DNA of 64,000 nucleotides from Bombardia bombarda (Eukaryota > Ascomycota > Sordariomycetes > Sordariales > Lasiosphaeriaceae), in the NCBI GenBank assembly GCA_030512295.1, contig JAULSR010000001.1, positions 7,835,001 through 7,899,000 of the forward strand. Reading direction: 5' to 3'. The position numbers and the translations under genes were made by a program. Positions 11,771-24,353 of the stretch are shown here, one piece after another. The notes beneath the pieces are model-generated. The model did no database searches and had not been told where the DNA came from. It worked only from the letters and a program-made list of their open reading frames with translations. Each line of letters starts with the position of its first letter. Position 1 is the stretch's first letter.

Positions 11771-13813
11771 ATGGCTTCTCCATTGCCCAAGACAGAAAGT
11801 GCCTCGGAGGGGGTCGAAGTCGACAACCTCAGACCAAGGCTGTACCCCACAGGATGGCGACTTCATGCCCTGACCTCTGGGTGGGTATTCTCTATCCTCA
11901 GTCCCCTGGCATCTCTGCCCAGTCCTTTCCAATGCATCAAATATTGACGGATAGAATACTCGGTAGCCTTTGCCTGAGCCTACTCTTGTCAACGCTAGAA
12001 ACGACAATCGTAAGCACCTCGCTGGTGTCCATCGTCAACGACCTCCATGGCTTCAGCCAAAGCGGCTGGGTCGTGACATCCTATCTACTGACATATACCG
12101 GCTTTTTGATCATCTACGCCAAGCTCAGCGATATCCTGGGAGCCAAGCTGATGATAATGTCCGCCATCACGCTGTTCACCGTATTTTCCATAGCGTGTGG
12201 CTTCGCCAACTCGATATTATCTCTGTATGTTCCCCCTCCCCGACGCAATTGATCTTCAGCAAGCTTCTGTGTGTTGACCTCGCCTCCGAACAGAATAATC
12301 TTCCGCGCCTTCCAGGGAATGGGTGCTTCCGGCATCTACTCGCTTGTGTCTGTCATAACACCGATGATGGTCCCTCCCACCAAATACGCTACATATATCG
12401 CCGTTATCTCCTCCGTCTTTGCAATTTCAAGCGTCATGGGTCCCCTTCTTGGAGGAGCTATTACCGATAATTCGACTTGGAGATGGGTCTTTTGGCTCAA
12501 GTAGGTACCTACTCTATACCAAGTAACTTTTGTGATACAACCATGCACCGATATGCGCTGACAACAGTCGTTTTACCTTAGCGGTCCTGCGGCAGCCGTT
12601 GTGCTCCCCCTCTTCTTCTTTACTATCCCCTTCAGCTTCCCCTACGAGAAAACTCCCCGTTTCTTCAGTTCCCTTGTTTCCCAGCGGGCCTGGAAGCGGA
12701 TCGATTTCCTCGGGGCGTTCTTGTCCCTGTCTGCTTCCATTTTACTCGTCTTCGCCTTAGAACAGGCCGGTGTGGTTTACCCTTGGAAGAGCGGTCCGAT
12801 CATATCGACTTTTGTGATATCCGGTGTACTTTTCGTCACCTTCCTGCTCTGGCAAAGATGGCTTACATTATCGGACAGTGCCCGTGAGCCAATGTTTCCC
12901 TGGAGATTGGCTAGTGACAGATTCATGCTGGGATTACTCTTGTATGTTTCACCGCCCCTTGTGCAGCATAACCTTTCTGACCACTGCCCCTCCTGCGCAG
13001 GACTGGCTGTCTTACCGGCTTCCCCTTTATGGCCGCCATCATCGGCATCCCACAGAGACTGCAGACGGTCAACGGAACAACAGCAGTAGAGGCAGGCATT
13101 CGTTTGCTGCCGCTCATTCTCTGCTCTCCAATTGCCACCACGCTGGCGGGCTTCCTGATGTCCAAGCTTAGGATCCCTCCTTTATATCTCGTAATAACGG
13201 GAGGTGCACTTCAAACCATCGGCATTGGTCTTTTCAGTTCTCTCGACTCTCGTAATCTTCAAATACCAGCTGCCCAGTACGGCTATCAGGTAATCATGGG
13301 ATTTGGCTTCGGATTCATTCTAAGCACCATTGTGTTGATGGTTCCCCTGGTCGTCAAACAAAAAGACATGGGTTCGTTTTCCCCTACGTTGGCTACGGTG
13401 TTGCTTCATCTTTAACCTCATTCTGGACTCTTGAGCTAATGTGTGGACTACCCATAACATCAGCGGTTGCGATGGGCTCCGTCACACAAATACGCGTGCT
13501 AGGTGGGACAATAGGGTTAGCCATATGCTCTGCGCTTCTGAACAACCACATCACAACCGAAGTGTCGAAAATCTTGACGCCTGTCGAAGTACAAGCCTTA
13601 TTACGCTCATTCCATAGCATCAAGCTTTTGGCGCCAGAGACGCAACTCGAAGTCCGAAGGGTATACGCCGCAGGGTACAACGAGCAGATGAGAGTCATGC
13701 TGTACTTCTCGATTGTCTCTCTGCTGGCTATTTTACTCCTTGTTGAGCGGAATCCTCGACACATGAGGACGAAAGAGAATGGGGAGCTTGTTGAGCCAGA
13801 AGGAGCTAGGTAA
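11771..13813 (+). CDS. MFS multidrug/toxin exporter, DHA2 (14-span) type
   Basis: Proton-driven efflux transporter of the plasma membrane, judged by family. Six exons: 11771-11880, 11955-12224, 12294-12500, 12582-12941, 13001-13371 and 13464-13813, giving 555 residues. After a hydrophilic N-terminus comes the first span with LSTLETTIVSTSLVSI, a hallmark of this subfamily. The loop 2-3 motif is reduced to AKLSDILGAK. Motif C appears as GPLLGGAITDNSTWRWVFWLN. A late segment AVAMGSVTQIRVLGGTIG matches the usual DHA2 C-terminal region. One donor is non-consensus (GTTCGT at 13372), but the joined frame is well supported. Genes of this type are often found in secondary-metabolite clusters; no synthase is visible nearby. 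Substrate unknown. Confidence 0.93.
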
Positions 13814-14209
13814 TGAGGTGAAGATAGTGTAATATTACTAAGTGGCTTTGGAGTTTTCCGGGACGGAAGAAGTGAGTTCTCGTTCATATTAACAGGTTGA
13901 CTTAATCTGAAGGCGAACAGTGGTCGAATGCCTCGTGACGGGTTATACCCACCACAGTACCACACTTCTACCTCGGCCCACCTCGAACCCGCACATTCAC
14001 TTTTTGTCAGCCATCCGAGCTACCGGGCTGAGCTACCGACATGTTTTTCTTGCTGACTCGTCGAGTTTAAGGTTCGTATCGGCCCGGGGAGAACCTTCAA
14101 CAGGGCTGCCGCACCATCCAACCTCCCAACTACAATTCCGACTTTCCCTCCTACACGTCTCAAATGAAGTCCTAGCCCAGTTCGACAGCCCAACGAAACA
14201 CCAGAGACA
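13814..14209. other. Intergenic region between MFS gene and RING/IBR gene
   Basis: About 400 nt containing the 3' flank of the transporter and the promoter and pyrimidine-rich leader of the following gene. No further gene or repeat is seen. Confidence 0.5.
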
Positions 14210-15105
14210 ATGGAACTGAAGCTCGGAGCTGATACCAGCTTCCCTCCGGTGACCACCGAGTGCAGTAACTGCGACGAGACCAAGGACTTCACAGACTTTC
14301 CAAAGTCGGCTCTGACAGCCACATGCAAGCATCCACCCACCACCTGCCTGCAATGTATCGCCAAGTCAATCAACACCGCGATCAGGGCGGCCGGTCCCGG
14401 GACCAAGATTCAGTGCCACCAGTGCGCCGGGCTGCTCGAATATGATGCCGTGTTGCTTTACGCCGACGTGGCGGTGGGTAAATGGTACGAGGTGGCTACC
14501 TTCTGCGCCGCTTTGGAGGCAGACCAGTCCTTCGTATGGGTCAGTACCTTACCTGCCTTGAATCCTTGAATTCCTGCTTGTACAATGAGAAGCTGACCTT
14601 TTTCCTTTGCTGCTCCCAGTGCGCCTCGGGCTGTGGCAGTGGTCAGACCCACGACAGCGGAGTTGACAACCCAATTGTCAAGCGCGGCTACTGCGGTCAC
14701 CGGACGTGCTTCCAGCACAAGTTTACGTGGCACGAAGGCGTCACATGCGATGAGTGGGATGCGCAACACAACGAGCCGGCCAAGGATACCGGTGCATCTG
14801 TCGAAGCTGCCATCGAGATCTCGAAGAGCGTTAGAAGTGCACTCCAGGATATTGCCAGCGAGGTGGCCATCCAAAAGACCACCAAGAAGTGCCCGACGTG
14901 CAGGCAGAATATCGAGAAAAGTGGGGGATGGTGAGTAATTGAAGCAACGGGAGTGGTAGCATCTTGCTGATACTCGAATCGCAGTTCACGTATCATTTGT
15001 AAGATCATCAACATGGGCATCTGTCTCCGTCTTTTGTTGTACTGCATGTACTGGACGATCGTCTTTGTGCCTCTGTACTATGACTTCTTGTCTTCAAAAG
15101 CCTAG
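14210..15105 (+). CDS. RING/IBR-type zinc protein with C-terminal membrane segment
   Basis: Exons 14210-14539, 14620-14930 and 14985-15105 encode 253 residues. The N-terminal half has a RING-like set of cysteines (ECSNC, TCKHPPTTCLQC, CHQC). The middle has an in-between-RING-like block (CASGC, CGYCGHRTCFQHK). The end of exon 2 has KKCPTCRQNIEKSGG, the opening of the Rcat (RING2) domain of RBR ubiquitin ligases. In this model the third exon does not complete Rcat; it encodes a hydrophobic membrane-like stretch (LLLYCMYWTIVFVPLYY) and stops. A better Rcat ending lies just downstream (see 15153-15300), so the 3' structure is uncertain and alternative splicing is possible. By family it would act as an E3 ligase; without Rcat it would probably be inactive as an RBR enzyme. 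Confidence 0.72.
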
Positions 15106-15152
15106 AGGGGACAGACAGTACCCTATCCAGACAAAGTACCGCAGCTGCCTAG

Positions 15153-15300
15153 TGATGTCAAAAATTTGTTGACAGACCCGATAGGCATCACATGCTCGCA
15201 TGGATTCTGCTGGGATTGTCTGGCAGATTACAAGACTATCCTTGCGACCGACAATACTGCTCATAATAGGACATGTCGGCTTCATACGGCTAATCTCTGA
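15153..15300 (+). other. Orphan Rcat-like exon of the upstream RBR gene
   Basis: This reads ITCSHGFCWDCLADYKTI and then about 20 residues ending HTANL before a TGA. That is the usual second half of an RBR Rcat domain. A CTAG acceptor at 15149-15152 would join it in frame to the exon-2 donor at 14931 and restore a Gly-Gly-Cys-Asp junction as seen in RBR proteins. It may be an alternative last exon, or the original last exon now bypassed. Confidence 0.55.
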
Positions 15301-15631
15301 TGACTTCTTGACCGATGGTTGGAAACGGCGAAGAGTATGAATGGGAGTGCTTCATAGTGCGTGGAATATTGAGTGCAGAAGTTACTGGCGCATAAGCATG
15401 ATGACGGAAGGCCATTTGTACTTAGTAATATGAAGGCGGTATCATAGGATCTGGCCCGGCTGTGTCGGACAGTGGACGATGTCATGCGGATAGAATACTA
15501 TATACAAAACACGGTTGCATGGTCGGTATAAGAGGGTAGTAGAGCAGAGTCATTACTTGCATTCCGGCATCCCGTCATTACGATTGTGTACAAACTCAAA
15601 CTAATAGCAGAAGCCCGTGGCAATAGCAGCC
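15301..15631. other. Intergenic 3' flank between converging genes
   Basis: About 330 nt between a plus-strand and a minus-strand gene end. No gene or repeat is seen. Confidence 0.5.
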
Positions 15632-17485
15632 TCACTGCAACTTTGCCTTTGTAGCTTTGGCCAATGCCTCCATCTCAGACACGCTCTGGACATTAGTGCC
15701 CAAGGTTGCCACATTGTCATCAACACCGCTCGTCTGGAACGCCAGACCATGATACATGGTCGCCACCATGGACGACTTCCACAGTGGCAGGTCCCACGCC
15801 TGCCTGCTCCCAAGAAGAACCAACAGGACAAACAAAATGGACAGGAACTGCACAAAAAAGGGGAGCACCAGCCATTCCCAGCGAATCTGCACAAAGACCT
15901 CGGGGCGGATGCTCAGGCCGGGGGCAGTGGCGTCGAAGCTTGACCTGAGATGGTCCGTCATGCTCTGCGTCATGCTCCACACCACGTCGGAAACATTCCC
16001 TGATCGAAACGCGTCTCCAACACCTTGGTTTATGCCGTCGGTCGTTGGTGATTCGCCATCGTACAGGTTGCCGGTAAAGCGTGGTGACAAGAAAAGTAGG
16101 TTCAGGGCGGATATATCCTGGAGCGAGGCCGTCAGAGTGGTATCCAGTCCGGTCTGGTTGAACACGACCGGGTTTCTTCCAATAGCCGCTGTCGAGTTGG
16201 GCAGTATGGAGGGCAGAACGATCCCAGGGTCGAGCGGGATGGGTTGCTGGCTGCCGATGGTGAGGTTGCTCCCGGTTCCGCTCATGTCAGAATAGCGATA
16301 TGCGGTGAGGCTGATGTCGCATTCTGTGATTTGTATCTCGTTGGCCTTGATCACAAAGTTCTGCAGGTCGCTGGGGACTCTGAATACGGCGATGCGGGCA
16401 ATCTTGGGAGAAAAGGTCACTCCGACGCCGGCTTCGATGGCCTCAGAGACTGTTAGGTCTTTGTTGGCAATGGCGACCTGCTGCAGAGAAATACCGCCAA
16501 CACTGATAACAGTCTGAAAGGATGTTGCGCTGTAGGTGGCTCGGAGGGGAACACCGCCCGAGGTTGTGATGTTGGACCCTCTTCCTCCTGCCTCCAATCC
16601 ACTCCACAATTTGGTCGCGTTGTACTTTTGCAAGGTGGAAGCCGTCACGTCTGAGCAGGTGCTAGCAAAGCCAAGCGAGATGTAGCTACTGTTCCAGATG
16701 CAGTTCGAGGTGCACTTGAAAGCAGATGGAGCGACGGTATCAAACAATCCCTTGTATATGGCTCCTTGCATTGACGTGTCGGGGGTGGAGGCTGCAGAAA
16801 CGTACTGATCAGCTAAGAACTATTCGTATCTCCTCCAAAAGCGAGTTATACCTTCAATCATGAGTACATTGCCAGCAGCAATAGACGATATTGCGGTAGA
16901 AAAGTAGTTGTGCGCGAGGCCGAACGTGGCATTTCCGTCGTCGATTTGCACGTCGATAGGGTTAAACTCGATGGCCTGCTGGTAAAAGACGTCGACAGCC
17001 AAGGCCAGAATGACGGTAACAGCACCAATGCCCGCGACAAAGGCCTTTGGACGGGTGACGAGAAGGATCCAAGACCCAAGAGGCCCTCGAGCGGCTTCCT
17101 CAATGAGGTCGAAGTCGCTGAGGGTGCGTTGGTTCGTCCTAAAGTACATCCACTTGTACTGGCCCAGGCAAGCTGCGACAGCAAACCCCGCCATCGTCTT
17201 GGCAGCGGTCGCAAAGATGGCGACAGTGGCCGGCAGACTTAGGAAGAACTTCCACCAGGCGAGCGGCCGATCTTTCATCTTGAGCAGGATGGCGACGATG
17301 GCGATCATGCAGCCAATGCTAGCCGTGATAGCCATGACTTCCAGTGTCCATCCCGACGACAGAAACCTCGGTCTTCGTTGTGTGCGTGCTTCTTTCGACT
17401 CGAGTAAAATCTCGCCGTTCATATCGGGCTCGCCAGAATCGACTGGTCGTTCAGAAACGACAGACATAAACTTGTGAGCAGCCAT
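15632..17485 (-). CDS. DUF3176 family membrane protein
   Basis: Exons 17485-16852 and 16791-15632 (60-nt intron, donor GTATAA) encode 597 residues. The open frame extends upstream only from a TTG, so the ATG at 17485 is preferred. DUF3176 features: a first membrane span after GWTLEVMAITASIG (about residues 50-69), a second near 81-108 ending in GQYKWMYF, and a third near 147-168. A large external, N-glycosylated domain of about 340 residues with several cysteines follows, then a last span near 513-536 and a short tail starting WKSSMVATMYHGL. The family is common and expanded in filamentous ascomycetes, and its function is not established. It probably resides in the plasma membrane. Confidence 0.88.
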
Positions 17486-18283
17486 GTTGGTAGTTGACGG
17501 CCGAGATTCCGGAACCCACCAGAGATAAACCCAGGGCAGCGCGATGGGCAATCAGTGTGTTTTCCCTGTCGAGACGACCTCGGACTCCTCCTACGCGCCA
17601 AGTATTGAGCTGGCTTCCGTAGCATTGAAATCTTTGCTGGGTGTTGCATCCTTCACTACCGTAGTACGGCGCAGCTGAAACGAGATATCTGCGTGCCAAG
17701 AGCAGCCCCATTTCTGGCTTGAAGGCGACTGGGCGTGCAAGCCAGGCCTTACTGAAGTGGGACGAGGTTTTGGAGGATCTCCAATGTTAGCAGGCGGAAC
17801 CTAAGGATTAAGCGGGCTGACGGATGTCAGCTAAAAGACTCCCGTCCACAGACAGGCCGGCGAGCTGGGATTACAGGCCTGCTAGGTGCAGGTGTTTGGT
17901 CTTTATTTAGGTCTTCGTGCCCGCCAAGCGCCAGTCATAACGCGGCAAATCCCGCAAATGTAACGCCATTTCCAAGCTCCGATCCACGACAGAAGTCTTC
18001 GACAGCGGAAAAGGCAAAGAATGAAGAGGTGCACTGATTCATTGAAAATGGTACAGACTGTATCACAGAATACTGTCAATGGCGCATAGACATTTACATT
18101 ACATTCAGACAAGTAGGGCTGGAAGTATTGCAGGTAGCCGCGAGCGGGTATTCGTAAGCAGCGCTGTTAGTAGGGCTGGTAAGCTGGGAACCCCGCCCCC
18201 GCCCTATCAAGAATTATTTCCAATCAACCTCAAGCTTCCAACCTTCATCCATGCAAAGTACCAAAGACGCATCGCGTCAACGT
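17486..18283. other. Intergenic region upstream of DUF3176 gene
   Basis: About 800 nt holding the DUF3176 promoter and the 3' flank of the BTB gene. No gene or repeat is recognised. Confidence 0.5.
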
Positions 18284-19382
18284 CTACCGCTCCTCCGACG
18301 GACCTGCCAGACCAGTCTTCTCCCGCTGTGCTCTCATATACGCCCGGTGTTTGGGTTTGAGAGGCAAAAATGACCGTCTCTCTATTTCCAAAGTGTCCAT
18401 GAGCTCTTCAAAGCGTTTCCTGACAGAGCACACCTCGTGCCCTTGGGGAATCTCCAGAAGCTCGAAGGCGCGCAGAAGCTGTGACGCAAGATCGTCGGCG
18501 CTCTGCAGGATGTCGGCCGCTGAACTGGGCTCCCCACCGAGCTCTCTCTTCAGCCCCTCATAGATGCCGGCCAGGGCCACGTTGTCGCAGTACGTGTTAT
18601 CGAAATATCCAAGCAGCAAGCATCCAGTGCTGTCGCTTCCACGACGCGCCTCGATTTCGCTATGTATAAACGCGAGAAGCCAGTCAATAATCACGAGACG
18701 TCCCTCGGCAATCGACTCTAGATTTCCAGTCAGCAAACAAAGACCAAAGAAGAAAGCCCAAGGGGCATGGGCGCTTACCGAAAAAGTCCTGCGGCGACAA
18801 ACTCTCGTCATCTCCGATGCAAATGTCTCCGAGCATGAGGCTGTTGTTGTCCTCGTCGATACCCGTCTTCATGCATAGTATTTCAAACTGGGCTTGGACA
18901 CGGTCCTCGTCACCCAGCTCATATGCGATGCAGGTGGTGAAGATGAGCTGCTGCGCTGACTCCCAATCTCCAGACCAGGTTGACTGGGGCACAGCGTCCA
19001 TCCAGGTTGGGGCAAATGGCCTCAGGATCTGTATCATTTCGTATTTACGTGTCGTTGTCAGGAGATCGTAGAGGGGTTCCAGGTCCAGGCGTTTGGGAAT
19101 TGCGGTGAAGTTGGTATGGATGATGTCCATTACCATCTTCATCGGCTCTGGTTGGTCGCTGGGTAGTCGGAGAACCCGCTCGCCGTTTGCGGACATGGAT
19201 TCCTTTCTGTCGCCTCCGAATAACATGTCGTTCCAGATTGGTGACACGCGTCGGAGGGCGCAGGTATCAACTTTGAAGATCTTTTGGTGGGCTCCCTTGC
19301 CGACGTAGAGCAGGAGGTCCCCCTCAGGATCTATTGCTGTCACTGGTGGCTCAGAGCCGGTCAGGCAGCGGGTGGTGGTCAT
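18284..19382 (-). CDS. BTB/POZ-domain protein
   Basis: Exons 19382-18779 and 18717-18284 encode 345 residues. The 61-nt intron has donor GTAAGC and branch GCTGAC. The ATG at 19382 is the first real start; upstream codons are open only from a TTG. Residues about 20-110 look like a BTB fold: DPEGDLLLYVG, then FKVDTCALRRVSPIWNDMLFG, acidic residues, and an MDIIH helix with TTTRKYEM. This is the common fungal BTB type with a C-terminal helical region of about 200 residues and no second known domain. Such proteins usually dimerise, and some act as cullin-3 adaptors; neither is shown here. Partner and process unknown. Confidence 0.8.
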
Positions 19383-20022
19383 TTCAAAAGTTGAGCTCGA
19401 CTCGTGATAAAACCTCTTGCCTGAGCGTAGAGATGTGCTGAGTTCGATTTTGACAGGATATGATTGTTCTAAAAGTGGAAAAGTAAAACGCAAGAGAAAG
19501 CCGACGGAGACGAGTTTGTGCTTACGTCAAACTTTATCAGGCGGTGTTTTGGAATGCATCAAACCATTCATCTGAATGTTCAGCTGAAGTAGCCATTGAA
19601 TTGGAGATATGTACAGGCTATCAACGATGACACATGGATCGTTGAGGAAGTACCTTGTAGGTAGAACACCTCAGGGCACTGGGAACATGCAAAACATTTG
19701 TAAAGTCCGTATCCTTTTTTTGGCACACTGAACGTGAGTCAAACTCATCAAGCAGGCAGCTGTTATCAGCCATTTTGTCATCAGCTACAACACGCTGGCA
19801 TTATATTGACCCTAACGTCTCAAAGGTATGGTAGAAAGGTCCATGAGGTTCATGTTATCAATACCAGCGCAAGATAAATACAACCAAACAACCATTGGAC
19901 TCAGACATTCGCCTCTAATCAGTGTGTTATGGAACGTAGATACCTAATTTACCATACGATGACGTGTTTCACCCCTACTCAGTCCTCCAAGAAGGTGATG
20001 TCAAGTATAATGATTGGGAGAC
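19383..20022. other. Intergenic region, nothing recognised
   Basis: About 640 nt upstream of the BTB gene. No open frame of note and no repeat is seen. Confidence 0.5.
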
Positions 20023-20658
20023 TTAATCTAGAGTCGTGCTCTTATATCTATCCTGCGCCTCAAGCTGGCGGGAACCGGCGTATTCACAACTGGGGTGACT
20101 GCTGTTATCAAAATTACGTACAACACGGATGATCCCCATGACAAAGTAACCAGAACCATCGTCACCACTCAGGTAATCGCGACTGGTAAGGACTGCGTAT
20201 GACAAAGCCTCGCGGATGAGTACAGCAGTCTTGAGCGAGAGCCCTCCGTTGGACAGCACTGATATCCCCATTTCCAAAACCTGGAATAGCTTCAAGATGT
20301 TCCAAGTCAGCGATAGAACCAAAATCATGGTTAACTTCGCGTGTCGTAAGCCTTTCCAAAAATAGGTAATTGGAAATCTTAGTAGGCCATGACTCCCATT
20401 TTCAGGCAAACTCATGTCTGCTAATTTGGGTATTATCAGATGATTTGCTATTGTTCGCAACCTCCCTCCTGACTCCTGGCTCGTGCCGTGAACGGCGCGA
20501 CTTGCAGGTTTTGCCGCGTCTGGTTGCAGTGTAGATATGTGTACTCCAGGGGGGGGCAGAGCCAGGGGCTGAAGGGCTGTTACGGTTGGTGGAGGGACAA
20601 GGATGAGTGGAACCGAGATGTGGGGTAACCCACCTTGACGAACCAAGTGTGGTGGCAT
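20023..20658 (-). CDS. Doubtful hypothetical ORF
   Basis: A single open frame of 211 codons from an ATG. It has a Pro/Val-rich first third and one possible membrane helix (AKLTMILVLSLTWNILKLF). There is no recognised motif, no clear splice partner and no domain pattern. It may be a chance frame in an otherwise empty 3-kb stretch. Confidence 0.22.
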   Translation of the reverse strand: MPPHLVRQGGLPHISVPLILVPPPTVTALQPLALPPPGVHISTLQPDAAKPASRAVHGTSQESGGRLRTIANHLIIPKLADMSLPENGSHGLLRFPITYFWKGLRHAKLTMILVLSLTWNILKLFQVLEMGISVLSNGGLSLKTAVLIREALSYAVLTSRDYLSGDDGSGYFVMGIIRVVRNFDNSSHPSCEYAGSRQLEAQDRYKSTTLD

Positions 20659-22525
20659 CAAAAGAAATCTCGTCGAGCCCGTGTGTGCCTCCTTTATGCT
20701 TTCCAGTTAATTACCAGTTTTTCAACTAGCTTCTCGCATTCATCCAATCACTGCCTCAGTAGCCCTGGCGCTCACTTGAACTCGAGACCTTTCGGCTTGC
20801 AAGCCCAAATAACAAGGCTCTTATCAACGATTCCAACACGCAGCTGCGATTGACTTTAAAGAATGGATTCAAGTCGCCGAACCGTACCTTCCTGGGACCG
20901 AAAAGGAGTTTGAGAAGGGGGAGGGAAGCCCAAATATCGGCAAAGGCTTCCAAGAACCCAAGTCGTTGATGGGGGGAGAAAACAACGTTACACCTCAACT
21001 GACCATAAGCGGATTGCCAAATGCTTCTTTTAAAGACAGATGACCAATCTCACCAGCCACCGTCGACCTCGGCGTAATTATCATGGAGCTTTCAGGGACT
21101 GGTCCCTGCCCGAGGTAAGTGGCGCATACACAATACAACACAACGCAACCAAAATTGCCGGAGCAAGACCCCAAACAGCACCGCGGGCTGCAACTACCGA
21201 CTCGAGTGGGTGGTGCTGTGACCCATAAGCGCCATGCGAAAACAAAAAAACGCGCTAGTCGAGGGATGCGAATACTTTTCTGAGTGCATTTGGTCAATTG
21301 ATGCGTTACCCAAAATCAGTAACCTACAACACCGGCTGTTATAATTAATGTGCGTACCGCGCCTTATTATATCACAGTAACGCGCGGTGCGCACATCTAC
21401 TATAACGGCTAGTACTAAATGTGGTAGGTCTGGTCGATTTGGCAAACTTAGGTTTGACCAAAAACACTGCGCGCGCCAGCCTTCACTAGGGCGGTCCCTG
21501 GTTTTTCCTATGGCGCATAAGGGTCACAGTGGCTTGACACCTGAACCTCCCTGCTGGAACCCTAATCTCTTGGCTAACAGCCATTACATTCCAGTAGACG
21601 GTCTCCATGATCTATCGACTTGTCTTCAGACTGCGTCGGATGCTCCCTCATATGCTCATTGCGACCCACTTACGCAGGAACACTTGGTCATATACCCGTA
21701 CCACAACCACCCATCCAACCAGGCCGACGATAGCGCGATCACGACCTGCAGCCTGCTACCTGCACCTCGCTACAAGGTTATCACGTCCTACAATCTGGCA
21801 AAATTAGCCAATAGTGTGTCTCAGACCGCCGCCGCCACCCGTCTGCTACTATGCGAACTTCGCGCTCAGTACCACACTTCACCCCTTTGCACATGGCAAG
21901 CCGGGCCAAAACCGAGTCTGGAAGTTGCAAACATAGCGAACCAGGAGATTTGCTGCCATGTGTCGGGGTCTGTGATGTACCAAAGCGGCTATGTCCGCCG
22001 TCTAATCGCGATATGATCCCAGGGTCCACCCTAGTCCATCTCTTCTCCCCCTTTCGATATCTCATCGCAGAAACTGCTTTCTTTCTTTATACGGCAGCCA
22101 TGTCCGGCCAAGGTCAAACTGGTCTGCGAGTGATTGGACTTCAAGGGACAGTACATGACAAGAATGGGAACGTCTCATCAAAGTCCCTCGTCCGGTACCT
22201 GTGGAACTGGGCTCCATCGACAGTTCAAATTCTCAGTCCCGGCGACATGGATGTGGCACGTTCCCATGGCCGCCTGGCCCAGGACACCATCTGCTCATCT
22301 TCAAGAACGACGCCTGATCTAACTCAATAACGTGGTCTTCTGGGCATGTCTTGGTTTCAAAAAGGTAGACATGTGGGAGTCTATTTAACTGGACACAGTC
22401 CGCTTTCCTTCTTTGTTCAATATTCACAGTTAAGTGTTCACTTCAGACTCTCCTTATTTCGCACTACTATCTAAACTTTCTCATATATATCGTCTGCTCG
22501 CAGTTACTCCTCTTCTCTTCTCAAG
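20659..22525. other. Gene-poor region upstream of GH16 gene
   Basis: Several open frames of 150-210 codons on the plus strand (for example 21387-22016) start at non-ATG codons and show no protein-like pattern. A TATA-like run (catatatat, 22482-22490) lies about 40 nt before the GH16 start. No transposon ends are recognised. Confidence 0.5.
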
Positions 22526-23476
22526 ATGCGCTTTCCTAATATCTTACTTCTTCCCGCCCTCCCAACGCTTATCTCAGCGTGGAGCCCCCCAAGTGTTGCA
22601 GGGTACAATCTGGTCTGGCAGGACTCGTTTGGCGGTGCAAGTGGTACTCTCCCAAACCAGAACAACTGGAACATTCTCAATACCAACCTCAACGTCAATA
22701 ATGAACTAGAGACATACCGTTCATCAACCCGCAACGTGCAGACTAGCGGAGGAGGCACGCTGCAGCTCGTTCCATGGCGGGACAGCTCCGTCTCAGGCGG
22801 CTGGACGTCGGGTCGACTGGAGTCGTGGTACACTTTCACCCCCCAGGACGGGAAGAAGACCATGGCGCAGGCCCAAATCCGCTTCGGCGCCAACGATCCT
22901 TCTACCAAACAGGGCATCTGGCCTGCATTCTGGCTGCTGGGCAACTCGCTCCGCACCACCAACGTCGGATGGCCCGCGTGTGGCGAGCTCGACATCCTCG
23001 AGACCGTCAATGGCCAACTGACGGGTTACGGCACCACGCACTGCAATGTGAACCCGGGTGGTGTTTGCAACGAATCCAACGGCCTCAGCTCAAGCATCCG
23101 TATCCCCGACCAAGGATGGCATACCTGGACTATGGTCTGGGACCGCACTACGGGCAACTGGCAGACTGAGTCCATCACCTGGTACATGGATGGCCAGCAG
23201 TTCCAGCAAATCAAGGGCTCGCAGATCAACAATTGGAATGTGTGGTCGACTTTGATCTACAGCCCCATGTTTTTCATCTTGAACGTGGCTGTGGGTGGAA
23301 ACTGGGTGAGTTCGATGTCTGATTTTCCCTTTTAACTCGACAAACGAGGTTGAGATAGGACAGTATCAAGTTTGCTGACATGTTTCTTCTCACAGCCTGG
23401 ATATCCCAACGGCAACACTCTCGATGGATATGGGGCCATGATGGAGGTTGCATATGTGGCTCATTATTCCACTTGA
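22526..23476 (+). CDS. Secreted GH16 beta-glucanase-type glycoside hydrolase
   Basis: Exons 22526-23305 and 23396-23476 encode 286 residues. A signal peptide (RFPNILLLPALPTLISA) is followed by the mature start WSPPSVAGYNLVWQDSF, typical of GH16. The catalytic signature ELDILE falls at residues 154-159, with Glu154 as nucleophile, Asp156 and Glu159 as acid/base, all present. Also present are GIWPAFWLLG before the catalytic site and FFILNVAVGGNWPGYP across the intron. The length is normal for a single-domain family member, with no carbohydrate-binding module or GPI signal. By family it hydrolyses beta-1,3 or mixed-linkage beta-1,3-1,4 glucans. It would act outside the cell on its own or foreign cell wall. 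Confidence 0.95.
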
Positions 23477-24353
23477 GCAGCAGCAACTGCGTCATAACGC
23501 CCTGAACCTAGCGGTTGATTTCAGTTACCCCTTATACCACATTTTCAGCATCACTTTTGAGTATATACTTCACTTCATGTTTTCCATCAGTCGTTCGAAC
23601 TTTTCCTCTTTTTCTTTCATTCGCCCTCTTCTTGTACTTACCTTACTTAATTCATGTATACTTACTCAATTGGCACTACTGCACATAATTGTATATATTT
23701 GTGGCTTAAACACAATTGTGACTTGACTAAAATACCCGAATATGGAACCCATATGGAAGCTTTCTTGGTGTGCGGTTGACCCTGCAGCTGTTCCGCAGGT
23801 AATCGTACCTTTTTTTGCCACGCGTCTTGACGCCATCTGGTGCTTGTCACCGGCACTTTCCCATCTGCCAGTTCCAAGATTTGGGGCAAGCCAAGAGGGG
23901 CTTGGCGGCCACCGGCTGGGCGACCGACGGATTGCAGGGTGCGTGTCTGCCTAACAGAGAAGGGGCGTCCTGCTGAGCGCTCCCTGTCCAATCACACACA
24001 GGCTTGTCAGGCCATTTTCCATTTCATCGGTCACCCCTGTCCGCTAGCCCACCCATGTCAGCTCTTGTTATTCATCGATTGCTTTGGTCCCCAAACTTGA
24101 TTTTTTAGCTTAGGACGTCACAGCTCATGATTGCCTCACTTCCACGCTGAAAGCCACCGTTGTTGTCCGCGTTATATATCGTCGCAAACTGTCACTAATG
24201 TATGTCGTGCAGCGCACATCACGAGAATCTTAGGACCAAACACTGCTTTCTATCTTTTTAACCAGTTCTTTACCTAGGACCTCCAATCAAGCTTCACTCG
24301 CCAGGCTTTGATATGATCTATTGTCCGCGACATCACGTGCACGTACAAGAGAC
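23477..24353. other. Intergenic region
   Basis: About 880 nt holding the GH16 3' flank and the promoter of the following gene. No gene or repeat is seen. Confidence 0.5.

Noticed and set aside
20765..20830. tRNA-like stretch (ttgaactcgaga...cttgcaag)
   Set aside because: The arms do not pair as a tRNA T arm or anticodon arm on either strand.
21387..22016. 209-codon open frame upstream of the GH16 gene
   Set aside because: It starts at GTG, shows no protein-like pattern and overlaps another unrelated frame.
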